This document shows positions 1 through 5,531 of a DNA stretch of 11,368 bases, one piece after another. The stretch comes from Actinomycetota bacterium (lineage in GTDB: Bacteria > Actinomycetota > Acidimicrobiia > Spongiisociales > UBA11373). The position numbers and the translations under genes are program-made. The number at the start of each line of letters is the position of its first letter. The stretch's first letter is position 1. The DNA lies in the NCBI GenBank assembly GCA_003486285.1, contig DNGH01000093.1, forward strand, positions 1 to 11,368, read 5' to 3'. The notes under the pieces are model-generated. The model made no database searches and was not told the DNA's origin. It worked only from the letters and a program-made list of their open reading frames with translations.

Positions 1-26
1 CCGTGCTGTCCGATCCGAGTGGAGAC

Positions 27-1886
27 TCAGGCGGGAGGAAGCACCGTGAAGTAGTACTGCAGCTGCACCTCGCCGTTCACCTTCACCGTGACGGGGAACT
101 GGGTGTTGTACGGAGCACCGGTGAAGTACTGCCGCTTCTCCCAGGTTCCACCTTCACCGACCGTGAACTCGGAGGTGCCGTACTCGCTGATGATCTTCAC
201 CGTCGAACCGGCCGGGGCGGTGCCCCCCAGGTCGTCGAACGGCTCGGCCAGGTCGCTGGTGAAGTAGGAGTGGCTCACCGTGATCGCCGTCGCCTCGTAG
301 TACGAGGTGAAGTTGTAGGTGTTCCAGTACTCGCCATTCACCTTGACCGTGATCTGGAAGGTCTCGCCGGCCGGGGGCAGTGGCTCGAAGAACAGGTGGC
401 CGCTGTTCCACGAGGTGCTCTCGGTGTTCCACAACCACGACCCGTAGGGGCTGATCACCCGGATCTCGGTGCCCACGGGGGCGTTGCCGTAGAACTTCAC
501 CCACGGGTCGGACGCATCCGACTCGGTGTTGTACTGGGTGACCGTGATGTCGGCCGCACCGTCGAACCACGAGGTGAACTGGTAGGTCTTGTAGAAGGCG
601 CCGTTCACCTTCACCGTGACCGGGAACGTTTCGCCGGCTGGGGGCAGGGTCGAGAACCACAGCTTCAGGTACAGCGACCCGTCGCTGCCGACCTCGACGT
701 CTGCGGACCCGTACTCGCTGATGGCGATGACGTGGGTCCCGGCGGGAGCGGTCCCGTAGAACTTGACCCACGGGTAGGCGTCCCACGACTCGGTGTTGTA
801 CTGATCGATGGTCAGGGCGACCGGGCCGGACTCGAACCACTTGAAGTAGTACGTGCCGTAGGTCTCGCCGTCGACCTTGAAGGTGATCGGGAACTTCACG
901 CCGGAGGGCGGGTTGGTGAACCACACCTTGAAGCTGAACTCGCCCGACTCGCCCACCACGAGGTCGGCGGAGCCGTAGGCGCTCGTCGCCACCAGCGTGG
1001 TGCCGGCGGGCGCGGTGCCCACGAACCGGGTGTACGGGCTAGCCGAATCCGAGGTCGTGCCCTGCTGGGTCACCGACACCTCGACCGTGCTGTCGTACAG
1101 CCACAGGAAGGTGAAGTCGAAGGACTGATCACCGACGGTGACGGTGATGGGGAAGGCCTCGCCCACGGGGGCGCCCTCGAACCACACCTTGGTGTACCAC
1201 TCGCCGCTGTCGCCGGCCTCGGTCTCGGCGCCGCCGTAGGCGGACGTGATCGTGACCTGGGTCCGCGGGGGAGCCGAGCCGTAGAACTTCTCGAACGGGC
1301 TGGGCGCATCGCTCTGCCCGTAGCCCTGATGTGCGGAGATCTCGATGTTCTGCGGATCCCAGAGCCAGGTGAACTCGAAGTCGTACTCCGTGTCGCCCAC
1401 GGTCAGAGTCACCGGGAAGGTGACCCCGGTCGGGGCGCCGTCGAAGAAGAGCTTCAGGCTGAACTCGCCCGACTCACCCACCTCGAGGTCGGCGGCGCCG
1501 TAGGGCGAATACGCGGTGACGACGGTCCCGGGCTCGGCCACGCCGTAGAACTGCGTGTACGGCTCGGGCGCGGTTGAGGTGTCGATGTTCTGATGGATCC
1601 CCTCCAGCACCTCGCCGCCGCCCTCCGGAAGCACCACGAGCTCCCCGCTGGGGATCTCGGGATCGGCGACCAGGGAGGTGACGGTGGCGACGTCGTCGGC
1701 CGACCCATCCGGCAACATGGCGGCGAGGGCGATCGAGCCGAAGGCGATCGCCAGTGCTCCGACCAGACCGGCGACGAGGGAGGCGCGGTGACGCCGGGTC
1801 ACCGACGGCAGCGCCGGCGGAGTGGCCCGTCCCACGCTCTCCTGGAGACTGCGGACCGCATGATTGGCGCGCGTATCGAGACTCAT
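27..1886 (-). CDS. Membrane-anchored surface protein with six tandem beta-rich repeats, coupled to an ECF sigma factor
   Basis: I do not recognise a named family. The 619-aa protein has a short basic cytoplasmic N-terminus (residues 1-36, ending TRRHRAS), one hydrophobic segment (about 37-57) and a large C-terminal part that should lie outside the cell. From about residue 93 to the end it consists of six tandem modules: about 93-180, 181-268, 269-356, 357-445, 446-533 and 534-619. Each carries the pattern P(Y/F/W)xxFxGxAPxGT, then xxYGsAxxxxGesG, then (T)FP(I/V)TvkVnG and an aromatic-rich end. The alternating residues and length suggest Ig-like beta sandwiches (inference). There is no cysteine and no LPxTG sorting signal. 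The ATG at 1886 is preferred over the GTG at 1901 because it forms an ATGA overlap with the sigma factor stop and has GGAGG 7 nt upstream. The coupling suggests a surface sensor or anti-sigma-like partner, but no HxxxCxxC zinc motif is present. A purely structural stalk is the main alternative. Confidence 0.85.
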   Translation of the reverse strand: MSLDTRANHAVRSLQESVGRATPPALPSVTRRHRASLVAGLVGALAIAFGSIALAAMLPDGSADDVATVTSLVADPEIPSGELVVLPEGGGEVLEGIHQNIDTSTAPEPYTQFYGVAEPGTVVTAYSPYGAADLEVGESGEFSLKLFFDGAPTGVTFPVTLTVGDTEYDFEFTWLWDPQNIEISAHQGYGQSDAPSPFEKFYGSAPPRTQVTITSAYGGAETEAGDSGEWYTKVWFEGAPVGEAFPITVTVGDQSFDFTFLWLYDSTVEVSVTQQGTTSDSASPYTRFVGTAPAGTTLVATSAYGSADLVVGESGEFSFKVWFTNPPSGVKFPITFKVDGETYGTYYFKWFESGPVALTIDQYNTESWDAYPWVKFYGTAPAGTHVIAISEYGSADVEVGSDGSLYLKLWFSTLPPAGETFPVTVKVNGAFYKTYQFTSWFDGAADITVTQYNTESDASDPWVKFYGNAPVGTEIRVISPYGSWLWNTESTSWNSGHLFFEPLPPAGETFQITVKVNGEYWNTYNFTSYYEATAITVSHSYFTSDLAEPFDDLGGTAPAGSTVKIISEYGTSEFTVGEGGTWEKRQYFTGAPYNTQFPVTVKVNGEVQLQYYFTVLPPA

Positions 1887-2449
1887 TGGCGGACCTCCCA
1901 CCTCTCATCCAACCGACGGGCGAGTCGATCTCGCCCCTTGTGGAGATGGACCTTGACCGTGTTCTGCGAGCACCCCAGGACCCGGGCGATCTCGGCGATC
2001 GACCGGTCCTCGAGGTAGTGCAGCGCGATCACCTGGGCCTGCCGGTTTGGCAGGTTGCGGACCGCCTTCCAGAAGTCGGCGTCCTCGGCCTGCAGCGCCG
2101 GCAGGTACTCCTCGCGCGGCTTGAGCCGTGCGAGGGCACCCGCTTCCCGCACCTTGGTGCGGAAGGCCGACACCGCCAGATTGGACACCACCCGCCGTAC
2201 CCACGATTCCGGCTGCTCGTAGAACGCCACTCGCTCCCACTGCCGGTGGGCAGCGAGAAAGGCGTCCTGAGCGATGTCCTCGGCGGCGAGGCGGCTGCCC
2301 GAAAGGGCATATGCCAGGCCGACCACGGCGCGATACTCGCTCCGATAGAAGGACTCGAAATCGGGCACGGCGCGGATCGAGCGGAGGTTTGGGGCCACCT
2401 CCGTTGTCCTCTCAACCATCTGGCGTCGCCTAACGGGTTGCATGGTCAT
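1883..2449 (-). CDS. RNA polymerase ECF sigma factor (sigma-70 family, SigE-like)
   Basis: This 188-aa protein is an extracytoplasmic-function sigma factor that would direct RNA polymerase to a dedicated promoter set. Region 2 spans about residues 31-97 (FESFYRSEYRAVVGLAY, then AAEDIAQDAFLAAHRQW, then WVRRVVSNLA). Region 4 spans about 125-182, with a helix-turn-helix around SIAEIARVLGCSQNTVKVHL (residues 150-169). There is no sigma region 3 and no C-terminal extension, as expected for the family. Upstream SD matches are weak, so the start is uncertain: ATG 2449, ATG 2443 or ATG 2419 (MVERTTEV) are all possible, the last having AGGCGA about 8 nt upstream. The stop overlaps the start of the repeat membrane protein (ATGA), so the two are translationally coupled and very probably act together. 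I see no clear ECF-type -35/-10 pair upstream, so autoregulation cannot be shown. Confidence 0.93.
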   Translation of the reverse strand: MTMQPVRRRQMVERTTEVAPNLRSIRAVPDFESFYRSEYRAVVGLAYALSGSRLAAEDIAQDAFLAAHRQWERVAFYEQPESWVRRVVSNLAVSAFRTKVREAGALARLKPREEYLPALQAEDADFWKAVRNLPNRQAQVIALHYLEDRSIAEIARVLGCSQNTVKVHLHKGRDRLARRLDERWEVRQ

Positions 2450-2490
2450 CTCGCTGGGTTACTCGCTGGAGGGAGGGGACAGGTTTACTG

Positions 2491-2515
2491 CTTTTCGGCC
2501 GCCCGACCGAAAAAG
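2491..2515. other. Short inverted repeat upstream of the sigma factor gene
   Basis: TTTTCGG (2492-2498) pairs with CCGAAAA (2507-2513) across an 8-nt loop. It lies about 45 nt upstream of the sigma factor start, in its probable 5' leader. On neither strand is it followed by a clean T-tract. It could be an operator, a leader hairpin or a chance match. Confidence 0.25.
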
Positions 2516-2570
2516 GTGAGGACTAGTGCGCGCCGGGGGCCGGGTACCGGGTGCCGGACGACAATCACTT

Positions 2571-2616
2571 CCCCCTTGTGGGGGAGTCGACGAGGCGCAG
2601 CCTCGTCGGTGGGGGG
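2571..2616. repeat. REP-like nested palindromic intergenic repeat
   Basis: CCCCC TTGT GGGGG (2571-2584) is followed by a perfect 8-bp inverted repeat CGACGAGG-CGCAG-CCTCGTCG (2588-2608) and then a G6 run (2611-2616). The initial C-run can pair with either G-run, giving two alternative folds: two adjacent hairpins, or one long nested one. The layout resembles the palindromic intergenic repeats dispersed in many high-GC genomes. The single window cannot show dispersal, although a 13-bp core close to this one recurs at 3392-3404. Confidence 0.55.
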
Positions 2617-2622
2617 TATGGC

Positions 2623-2650
2623 TGAGATCTGACATCTGACATCTGACATC
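2623..2650. repeat. Heptanucleotide tandem array, unit TGACATC
   Basis: One degenerate unit (TGAGATC, 2623-2629) is followed by three perfect TGACATC units (2630-2650). The array abuts the reading-frame remnant at 2656, which has an in-frame stop inside the array (TGA at 2644). Two further 7-bp arrays with different unit sequences lie within 1.1 kb. Confidence 0.7.
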
Positions 2651-2655
2651 AGGGT

Positions 2656-2799
2656 GTGATCGCCACGGCGCCCCCGGGCGGCGCCTACCGCACCGACCTG
2701 GCCGCGGCGGCGGTGGCATCTCTGGACGAGGACGGGCTGGACACGACGGGAGCCGGGTACACGCCTGTCGAGGTGCACCTCAACCCGGGCGGTGAGTAA
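2656..2799 (+). pseudogene. 3' remnant of an unidentified gene (47 codons)
   Basis: A plus-strand frame from GTG 2656 to TAA 2799 encodes 47 residues. It includes GAYRTDLAAAAVASLDEDG and ends TPVEVHLNPGGE. Codon third positions are mostly G or C, as in the real genes here, and the composition looks like the C-terminus of a globular protein. There is no SD before the GTG, and the frame is closed by a stop inside the TGACATC array at 2644. A strong hairpin with a T-rich flank follows 20 nt after the stop. I read this as the tail of a gene truncated at the repeat array. I cannot identify the family. An intact small gene using the GTG is possible but unsupported. Confidence 0.4.
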
Positions 2800-2819
2800 C
2801 TCGAACCCGTGACGATGCA

Positions 2820-2858
2820 GGAGGGGGCGCCCCGGCAGGCGCCCCCTCCGCGTTTCTT
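2820..2858 (+). terminator. Rho-independent terminator, possibly bidirectional
   Basis: A perfect 12-bp stem GGAGGGGGCGCC / GGCGCCCCCTCC (2820-2831 and 2838-2849) encloses a 6-nt loop. On the plus strand it is followed by GCGTTTCTT, a partial T-tract. It lies 20 nt after the stop of the plus-strand remnant and 19 nt beyond the stop of the minus-strand lipoprotein gene. It fits the former best by T-tract, but may serve both convergent transcripts. Confidence 0.7.
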
Positions 2859-2868
2859 GAACGCCGGA

Positions 2869-3366
2869 TCAGGAAGTGCAGTTCGCCGCCCTGAGATCGG
2901 CGGCGGCGATCACGACCTCAGAGGGACCGGCGACGGTCACCTCACCGCTGGCGCAGGCACTCGCAGTCTGGGTGCCGGGCGTGAAGGCGGCGATGACGTA
3001 GCTGTAGGCGCCTTCGGCGGTGAGGAGCACCCCGTAGGGGGCGTCGTAGGAACAGGGATTGTCGGGGGCTGCGGTCGCCACCACACCCGAGCCAGAGAAG
3101 GGGTCCGCGGTCACCGGGACGCACACCGTGCCTGCGACCGACTGGTCGCCCGTCAGGAACACCGTGGCCACGAGGATCTTGTCCTGCACCCCGGTGACAC
3201 CCTCGAAGGTGAAACGAAGTTCGGTCGGCGCCGGCGGAGCGGTGGTCGCTGCCGTGGTGGTGCCTGTCGTGGCGACCGTCGTGGTGGCCGCGTCGTCGTC
3301 ACCGCAGGCGCCGGCGACGACCACCCCCAGGAGGAGCACGACGAGCCAACGGTTGCGTGACGACAT
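2869..3366 (-). CDS. Small secreted lipoprotein of unknown function
   Basis: The 165-aa product begins MSSRNRWLVVLLLGVVVAGAC, a lipoprotein signal with a lipobox-like VAGAC and Cys21 as the predicted lipidated residue. A Thr/Ala-rich linker (about 27-47) then leads to a compact domain of about 115 aa. The mature domain has four cysteines (82, 105, 138, 163), enough for two disulfides, which suits an exported protein. I do not recognise the domain; it looks beta-rich (TELRFTFEGVTG, YGVLLTAEGAYSYVIAAF). The ATG at 3366 is chosen because GGGAGGG lies 4 nt upstream and the signal peptide starts there. An open frame continues upstream to 3603 but has no protein-like features. The gene appears monocistronic, bounded by hairpins on both sides. 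Confidence 0.82.
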   Translation of the reverse strand: MSSRNRWLVVLLLGVVVAGACGDDDAATTTVATTGTTTAATTAPPAPTELRFTFEGVTGVQDKILVATVFLTGDQSVAGTVCVPVTADPFSGSGVVATAAPDNPCSYDAPYGVLLTAEGAYSYVIAAFTPGTQTASACASGEVTVAGPSEVVIAAADLRAANCTS

Positions 3367-3391
3367 GGTTCCCTCCCGACTCAGATTCCTG

Positions 3392-3404
3392 GAGGCTACG
3401 CCTC
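3392..3404. repeat. Short palindrome sharing a core with the repeat at 2571-2616
   Basis: GAGGC TAC GCCTC on plus reads GAGGCGTAGCCTC on minus, differing at one base from the GAGGCGCAGCCTC core at 2592-2604. It lies about 30 nt upstream of the lipoprotein start codon. It may be a decayed copy of the same repeat family, or a chance match, since the core is only 13 bp. Confidence 0.3.
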
Positions 3405-3419
3405 GGCCGACCCCAAATT

Positions 3420-3450
3420 GACGATCCCCCCGGGTCACGGGGGGATCGTC
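3420..3450 (-). terminator. Strong hairpin, probable terminator of the 2-oxoacid oxidoreductase operon
   Basis: A perfect 12-bp stem GACGATCCCCCC / GGGGGGATCGTC (3420-3431 and 3439-3450) encloses a 7-nt loop. On the minus strand it is followed by AATTTGG, a weak T-tract. It lies about 230 nt after the stop of the last operon gene (3682) and 53 nt before the lipoprotein start. It could end the operon transcript, or act as an attenuator if the lipoprotein promoter lies farther upstream. Confidence 0.55.
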
Positions 3451-3583
3451 TCTCTCGGTTCGTTCGCCCGCCGGGAGGAGTGGGAAGGGAGTGCCCGTCG
3501 TACCGGTGGAGTCGGGACGTTGTGCGAGCGTCCGAACCTGGAAGATGTATCGGTGCCCCGGAGCAGAAGTTGAGGGCCAAAGA
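3451..3583. other. Intergenic stretch with no supported gene
   Basis: Together with the hairpin and arrays on either side, this makes up the 315-bp gap between the lipoprotein gene and the operon. Open frames cross it on both strands, but none has a start with SD, a signal or recognisable protein sequence. A minus-strand promoter for the lipoprotein could lie here (a GATACATC tract around 3543-3550), but no convincing -35 accompanies it. Confidence 0.4.
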
Positions 3584-3632
3584 AGTCTCCAGTCACCAGT
3601 CACCAGTCACCAGTCACCAGTCACCAGTCGGG
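3584..3632. repeat. Heptanucleotide tandem array, unit AGTCACC
   Basis: Five perfect AGTCACC units (3591-3625) are flanked by degenerate units AGTCTCC (3584-3590) and AGTCGGG (3626-3632). The period is exactly 7 bp. There are no spacers, so this is not a CRISPR array. It is the longest perfect tandem repeat in the window. Confidence 0.9.
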
Positions 3633-3638
3633 CGACGG

Positions 3639-3680
3639 GCAGCTGGTAGCTGGTAGCTCGTAGCCGGCAGCTCGCAGCTC
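3639..3680. repeat. Degenerate heptanucleotide array, consensus GYAGCYS
   Basis: Six consecutive 7-bp units are GCAGCTG, GTAGCTG, GTAGCTC, GTAGCCG, GCAGCTC and GCAGCTC. The array begins 6 nt after the AGTCACC array and ends 1 nt short of the operon's last stop codon (3682-3684). It lies entirely in the 3' untranslated region of the operon transcript. Confidence 0.8.
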
Positions 3681-3681
3681 C

Positions 3682-4587
3682 CTAGCCCAACTTCTCCATC
3701 ACCTCGTCGACGGCGCCGGGATCGTCGGTGAAGGTCTGGATGAAGAAGCGGCTCATCCCGGCCCGCTCCATCGCCCCGAGCGTGGCCCGGACCTGGTCCC
3801 AGGTGCCGTGGGGCGAGTTGCGCACCCGCATCGCCTCCTCCAGGTCCTCCACCTTGGATCCGGTGCGGGCGGCGTGGGCCGCCAGGCGCTCCCGATACCC
3901 GGACTCGGTGTCGGCGGCGATGAAGAAGCCGGCGGAGGAGATGGTGAGACTCCCCGGATCGCGTCCGGCGGCGGCGGCCGCCGCCCGGGCCCGCGCCACC
4001 TTGGCGGCGAAGACCTCGGGTGGGGCCGGATAGGCGTTGAGTTCGTCGGCGTAGCGTCCCGCCAACTCCGGGGTGCGCCGGGTCCCGGTTCCACCCACCA
4101 CGATCCGCAGGTCGGGCCGGGGCTGCATGTCGAAGCCCTCGAAGCGGTAGTGCTTGCCGACGAAGTCGACCGGCGGCTCGGCGTAGGCGGATCTGAGGTA
4201 GGCGAGCGCCTCCTCCATCATGTCGAAGCGCACCGCGCGCTCGGGGAAGTCGAGCCCGAACAGCCGGTGCTCGCTCTCGAGCCATCCGGTGCCGACGCCG
4301 AGCGTGAAGCGGCCCCCGGACATGTCGGCCAGCGTCGCCGCGGTCTTGGCGAGCACCGCGGGGTGCCGCCACGTCACCGGGCTCACCAGTATCACCAGTT
4401 CGATGGTCTTGGTGTCGCGCGCCAGGCCACCCATGGTCACCAGGGCATCGAGGGCGGCTCCCCCGCTCCCGCCGCGCAGGTAGTGGTCGGGGATGGCGAA
4501 CGCCTCGAAGCCGCGGCTCTCGGCGAAACGGGCCCACGACAGGATCTCCTCGTAGGTGCCGCCACCGGCCTGGAGGGCGAAGCGCAT
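3682..4587 (-). CDS. LLM-class flavin oxidoreductase, probably F420-dependent
   Basis: The 301-aa protein is a luciferase-like monooxygenase family (TIM-barrel) oxidoreductase of the type that in actinobacteria generally uses coenzyme F420 for hydride transfer. Supporting motifs are the start MRFALQAGGGTYEEIL, then FAIPDHY, the strand TIELVILVSPVTWRHPAVLAK, MSGGRFTLGVGTGWLESEH, RPDLRIVVGGTGTRRTPELA and the terminal GMSRFFIQTF. Length is normal for the family. The start ATG 4587 is chosen from the family N-terminus; the SD is weak, and an open frame runs upstream to 5571 only as an antisense-like artefact over the beta subunit gene. It is the last gene of the operon, 38 nt after the beta subunit stop, with a 16-bp palindrome in the gap. 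The substrate cannot be read from the sequence. A link to the 2-oxoacid oxidoreductase, for instance by F420 redox balance, is inferred from position only. Confidence 0.9.
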   Translation of the reverse strand: MRFALQAGGGTYEEILSWARFAESRGFEAFAIPDHYLRGGSGGAALDALVTMGGLARDTKTIELVILVSPVTWRHPAVLAKTAATLADMSGGRFTLGVGTGWLESEHRLFGLDFPERAVRFDMMEEALAYLRSAYAEPPVDFVGKHYRFEGFDMQPRPDLRIVVGGTGTRRTPELAGRYADELNAYPAPPEVFAAKVARARAAAAAAGRDPGSLTISSAGFFIAADTESGYRERLAAHAARTGSKVEDLEEAMRVRNSPHGTWDQVRATLGAMERAGMSRFFIQTFTDDPGAVDEVMEKLG

Positions 4588-4603
4588 GGGCAGGGACTCT
4601 ATC

Positions 4604-4619
4604 GCGGCGACGTCGCCGC
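4604..4619. other. Perfect 16-bp palindrome between porB and the LLM gene
   Basis: GCGGCGACGTCGCCGC is self-complementary and occupies the short gap between the two reading frames. As RNA it could form a small hairpin that separates translation or stability of the last gene from the tightly overlapping first four. As DNA it could be a protein-binding site. Chance is plausible at this GC content. Confidence 0.3.
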
Positions 4620-4625
4620 CCTGAC

Positions 4626-5531
4626 CTAGACCGCGGCTGTGTCGAGCGAGCGCTCGTGCTGTTCCACCAGCCAGGCCCAGCGCTCGTCGACGTCGCGCTG
4701 CACCCGCGCCAGCACGGCGGGATCGTGGCGCACCGGAGCGAAGCGGCCCTGCAGCGCCATGTACTCCGTGATCGTGGTCTCCCGCTCGGGCCAATGAGTG
4801 ATGGTGTAGCGGCGGCCGTCGCGTACCTCGAAGAGCGGGAACACCTTGCTGTCCACGGCGCGCCGCATCACTTCGATCGACTGCTCCGCGGGGAGCTTCC
4901 AGCCCGGAGGGCACGTGGAGAGGATGTGGAGGAAGCGCATCCCGCCCTTGGCGGCCAGCGCGGTGCGCACCTTGCGCGCCAGATCCTCGGGGTGGGCGCC
5001 GGTGGCGGTGGCGGCATAGGGGATGCGGTGCGCGGCGAGGATCCCCATGATGTCCTTCTTGGGGTGCGGCTCGGGGTTCTCGTCGGGAGTGGTCGTGGTC
5101 CAGGTCCCGAGCGGAGTCGACGAGGAGCGCTGGATCCCGGTGTTCATGTACGCCTCGTTGTCGTAACAGACGTAGATGATGTCCTCGTTGCGCTCCGCGG
5201 CTCCCGAGAGGGCCTGCAGGCCGATGTCGAAGGTGCCGCCGTCGCCCGCCCAGGCGATCACCGTGGTGTCGCGCCCCTGGCGCACCTTGGCCGCCTTGAT
5301 GCCGGCGGCGACCACCGCCGCGGTCTCGAAGGCGGTGTGGAACACCGGGATCTTCAGGGCGTGCAACGGCCAGGGGCCGTCGATGATCGACCAGCAGCAG
5401 GCGGGCACCACCGCGATGGCGTCGTCGCCCACCTCCTTGAGGACGAGGCGCATCGAGAGCGCCCCGCCGCATCCCTGGCAACCCAGGGTGCCGGTGTCCA
5501 TCAACTCCAACTCGGGGATCGCCCACCTCAT
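4626..5531 (-). CDS. porB: 2-oxoacid:ferredoxin oxidoreductase beta subunit (pyruvate type)
   Basis: The 301-aa beta subunit carries thiamine pyrophosphate and a [4Fe-4S] cluster, and catalyses CoA-dependent oxidative decarboxylation of a 2-oxoacid with ferredoxin as acceptor. Visible evidence includes GCQGCGGALSMR (Cys18, Cys21), ACCWS (Cys45, Cys46) and STCPPGWK (Cys207) for the cluster. The TPP/Mg segment runs from GDGGT (96-100) to DNEAYMNTGIQRS (124-136). The YDNEAYMNTG followed by TPLGTWTTTTP is the signature of the PorB/VorB branch rather than KorB, so pyruvate or a branched-chain 2-oxoacid is the likely substrate. The start ATG 5531 overlaps the alpha subunit stop (ATGA) and has GGAGGTG 6 nt upstream. 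Length is typical of the free beta subunit of four-subunit enzymes. Confidence 0.95.
   Translation of the reverse strand: MRWAIPELELMDTGTLGCQGCGGALSMRLVLKEVGDDAIAVVPACCWSIIDGPWPLHALKIPVFHTAFETAAVVAAGIKAAKVRQGRDTTVIAWAGDGGTFDIGLQALSGAAERNEDIIYVCYDNEAYMNTGIQRSSSTPLGTWTTTTPDENPEPHPKKDIMGILAAHRIPYAATATGAHPEDLARKVRTALAAKGGMRFLHILSTCPPGWKLPAEQSIEVMRRAVDSKVFPLFEVRDGRRYTITHWPERETTITEYMALQGRFAPVRHDPAVLARVQRDVDERWAWLVEQHERSLDTAAV

Noticed and set aside
3..1577. Long plus-strand open frame (524 codons) opposite the repeat protein
   Set aside because: It mirrors the six repeats of the minus-strand gene, has no SD or recognisable domain, and follows from GC-rich third positions on the other strand.
2820..2849. 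Transposon terminal inverted repeats
   Set aside because: The arms are only 6 nt apart with a T-rich flank and no transposase; a terminator is the simpler reading.
3367..3603. 79-residue N-terminal extension of the lipoprotein
   Set aside because: It would bury the signal peptide internally and read through the hairpin and part of the heptamer array; the SD and lipobox fix the start at 3366.
3584..3680. CRISPR array
   Set aside because: Units are 7 bp, directly adjacent and without spacers; no cas genes are present.
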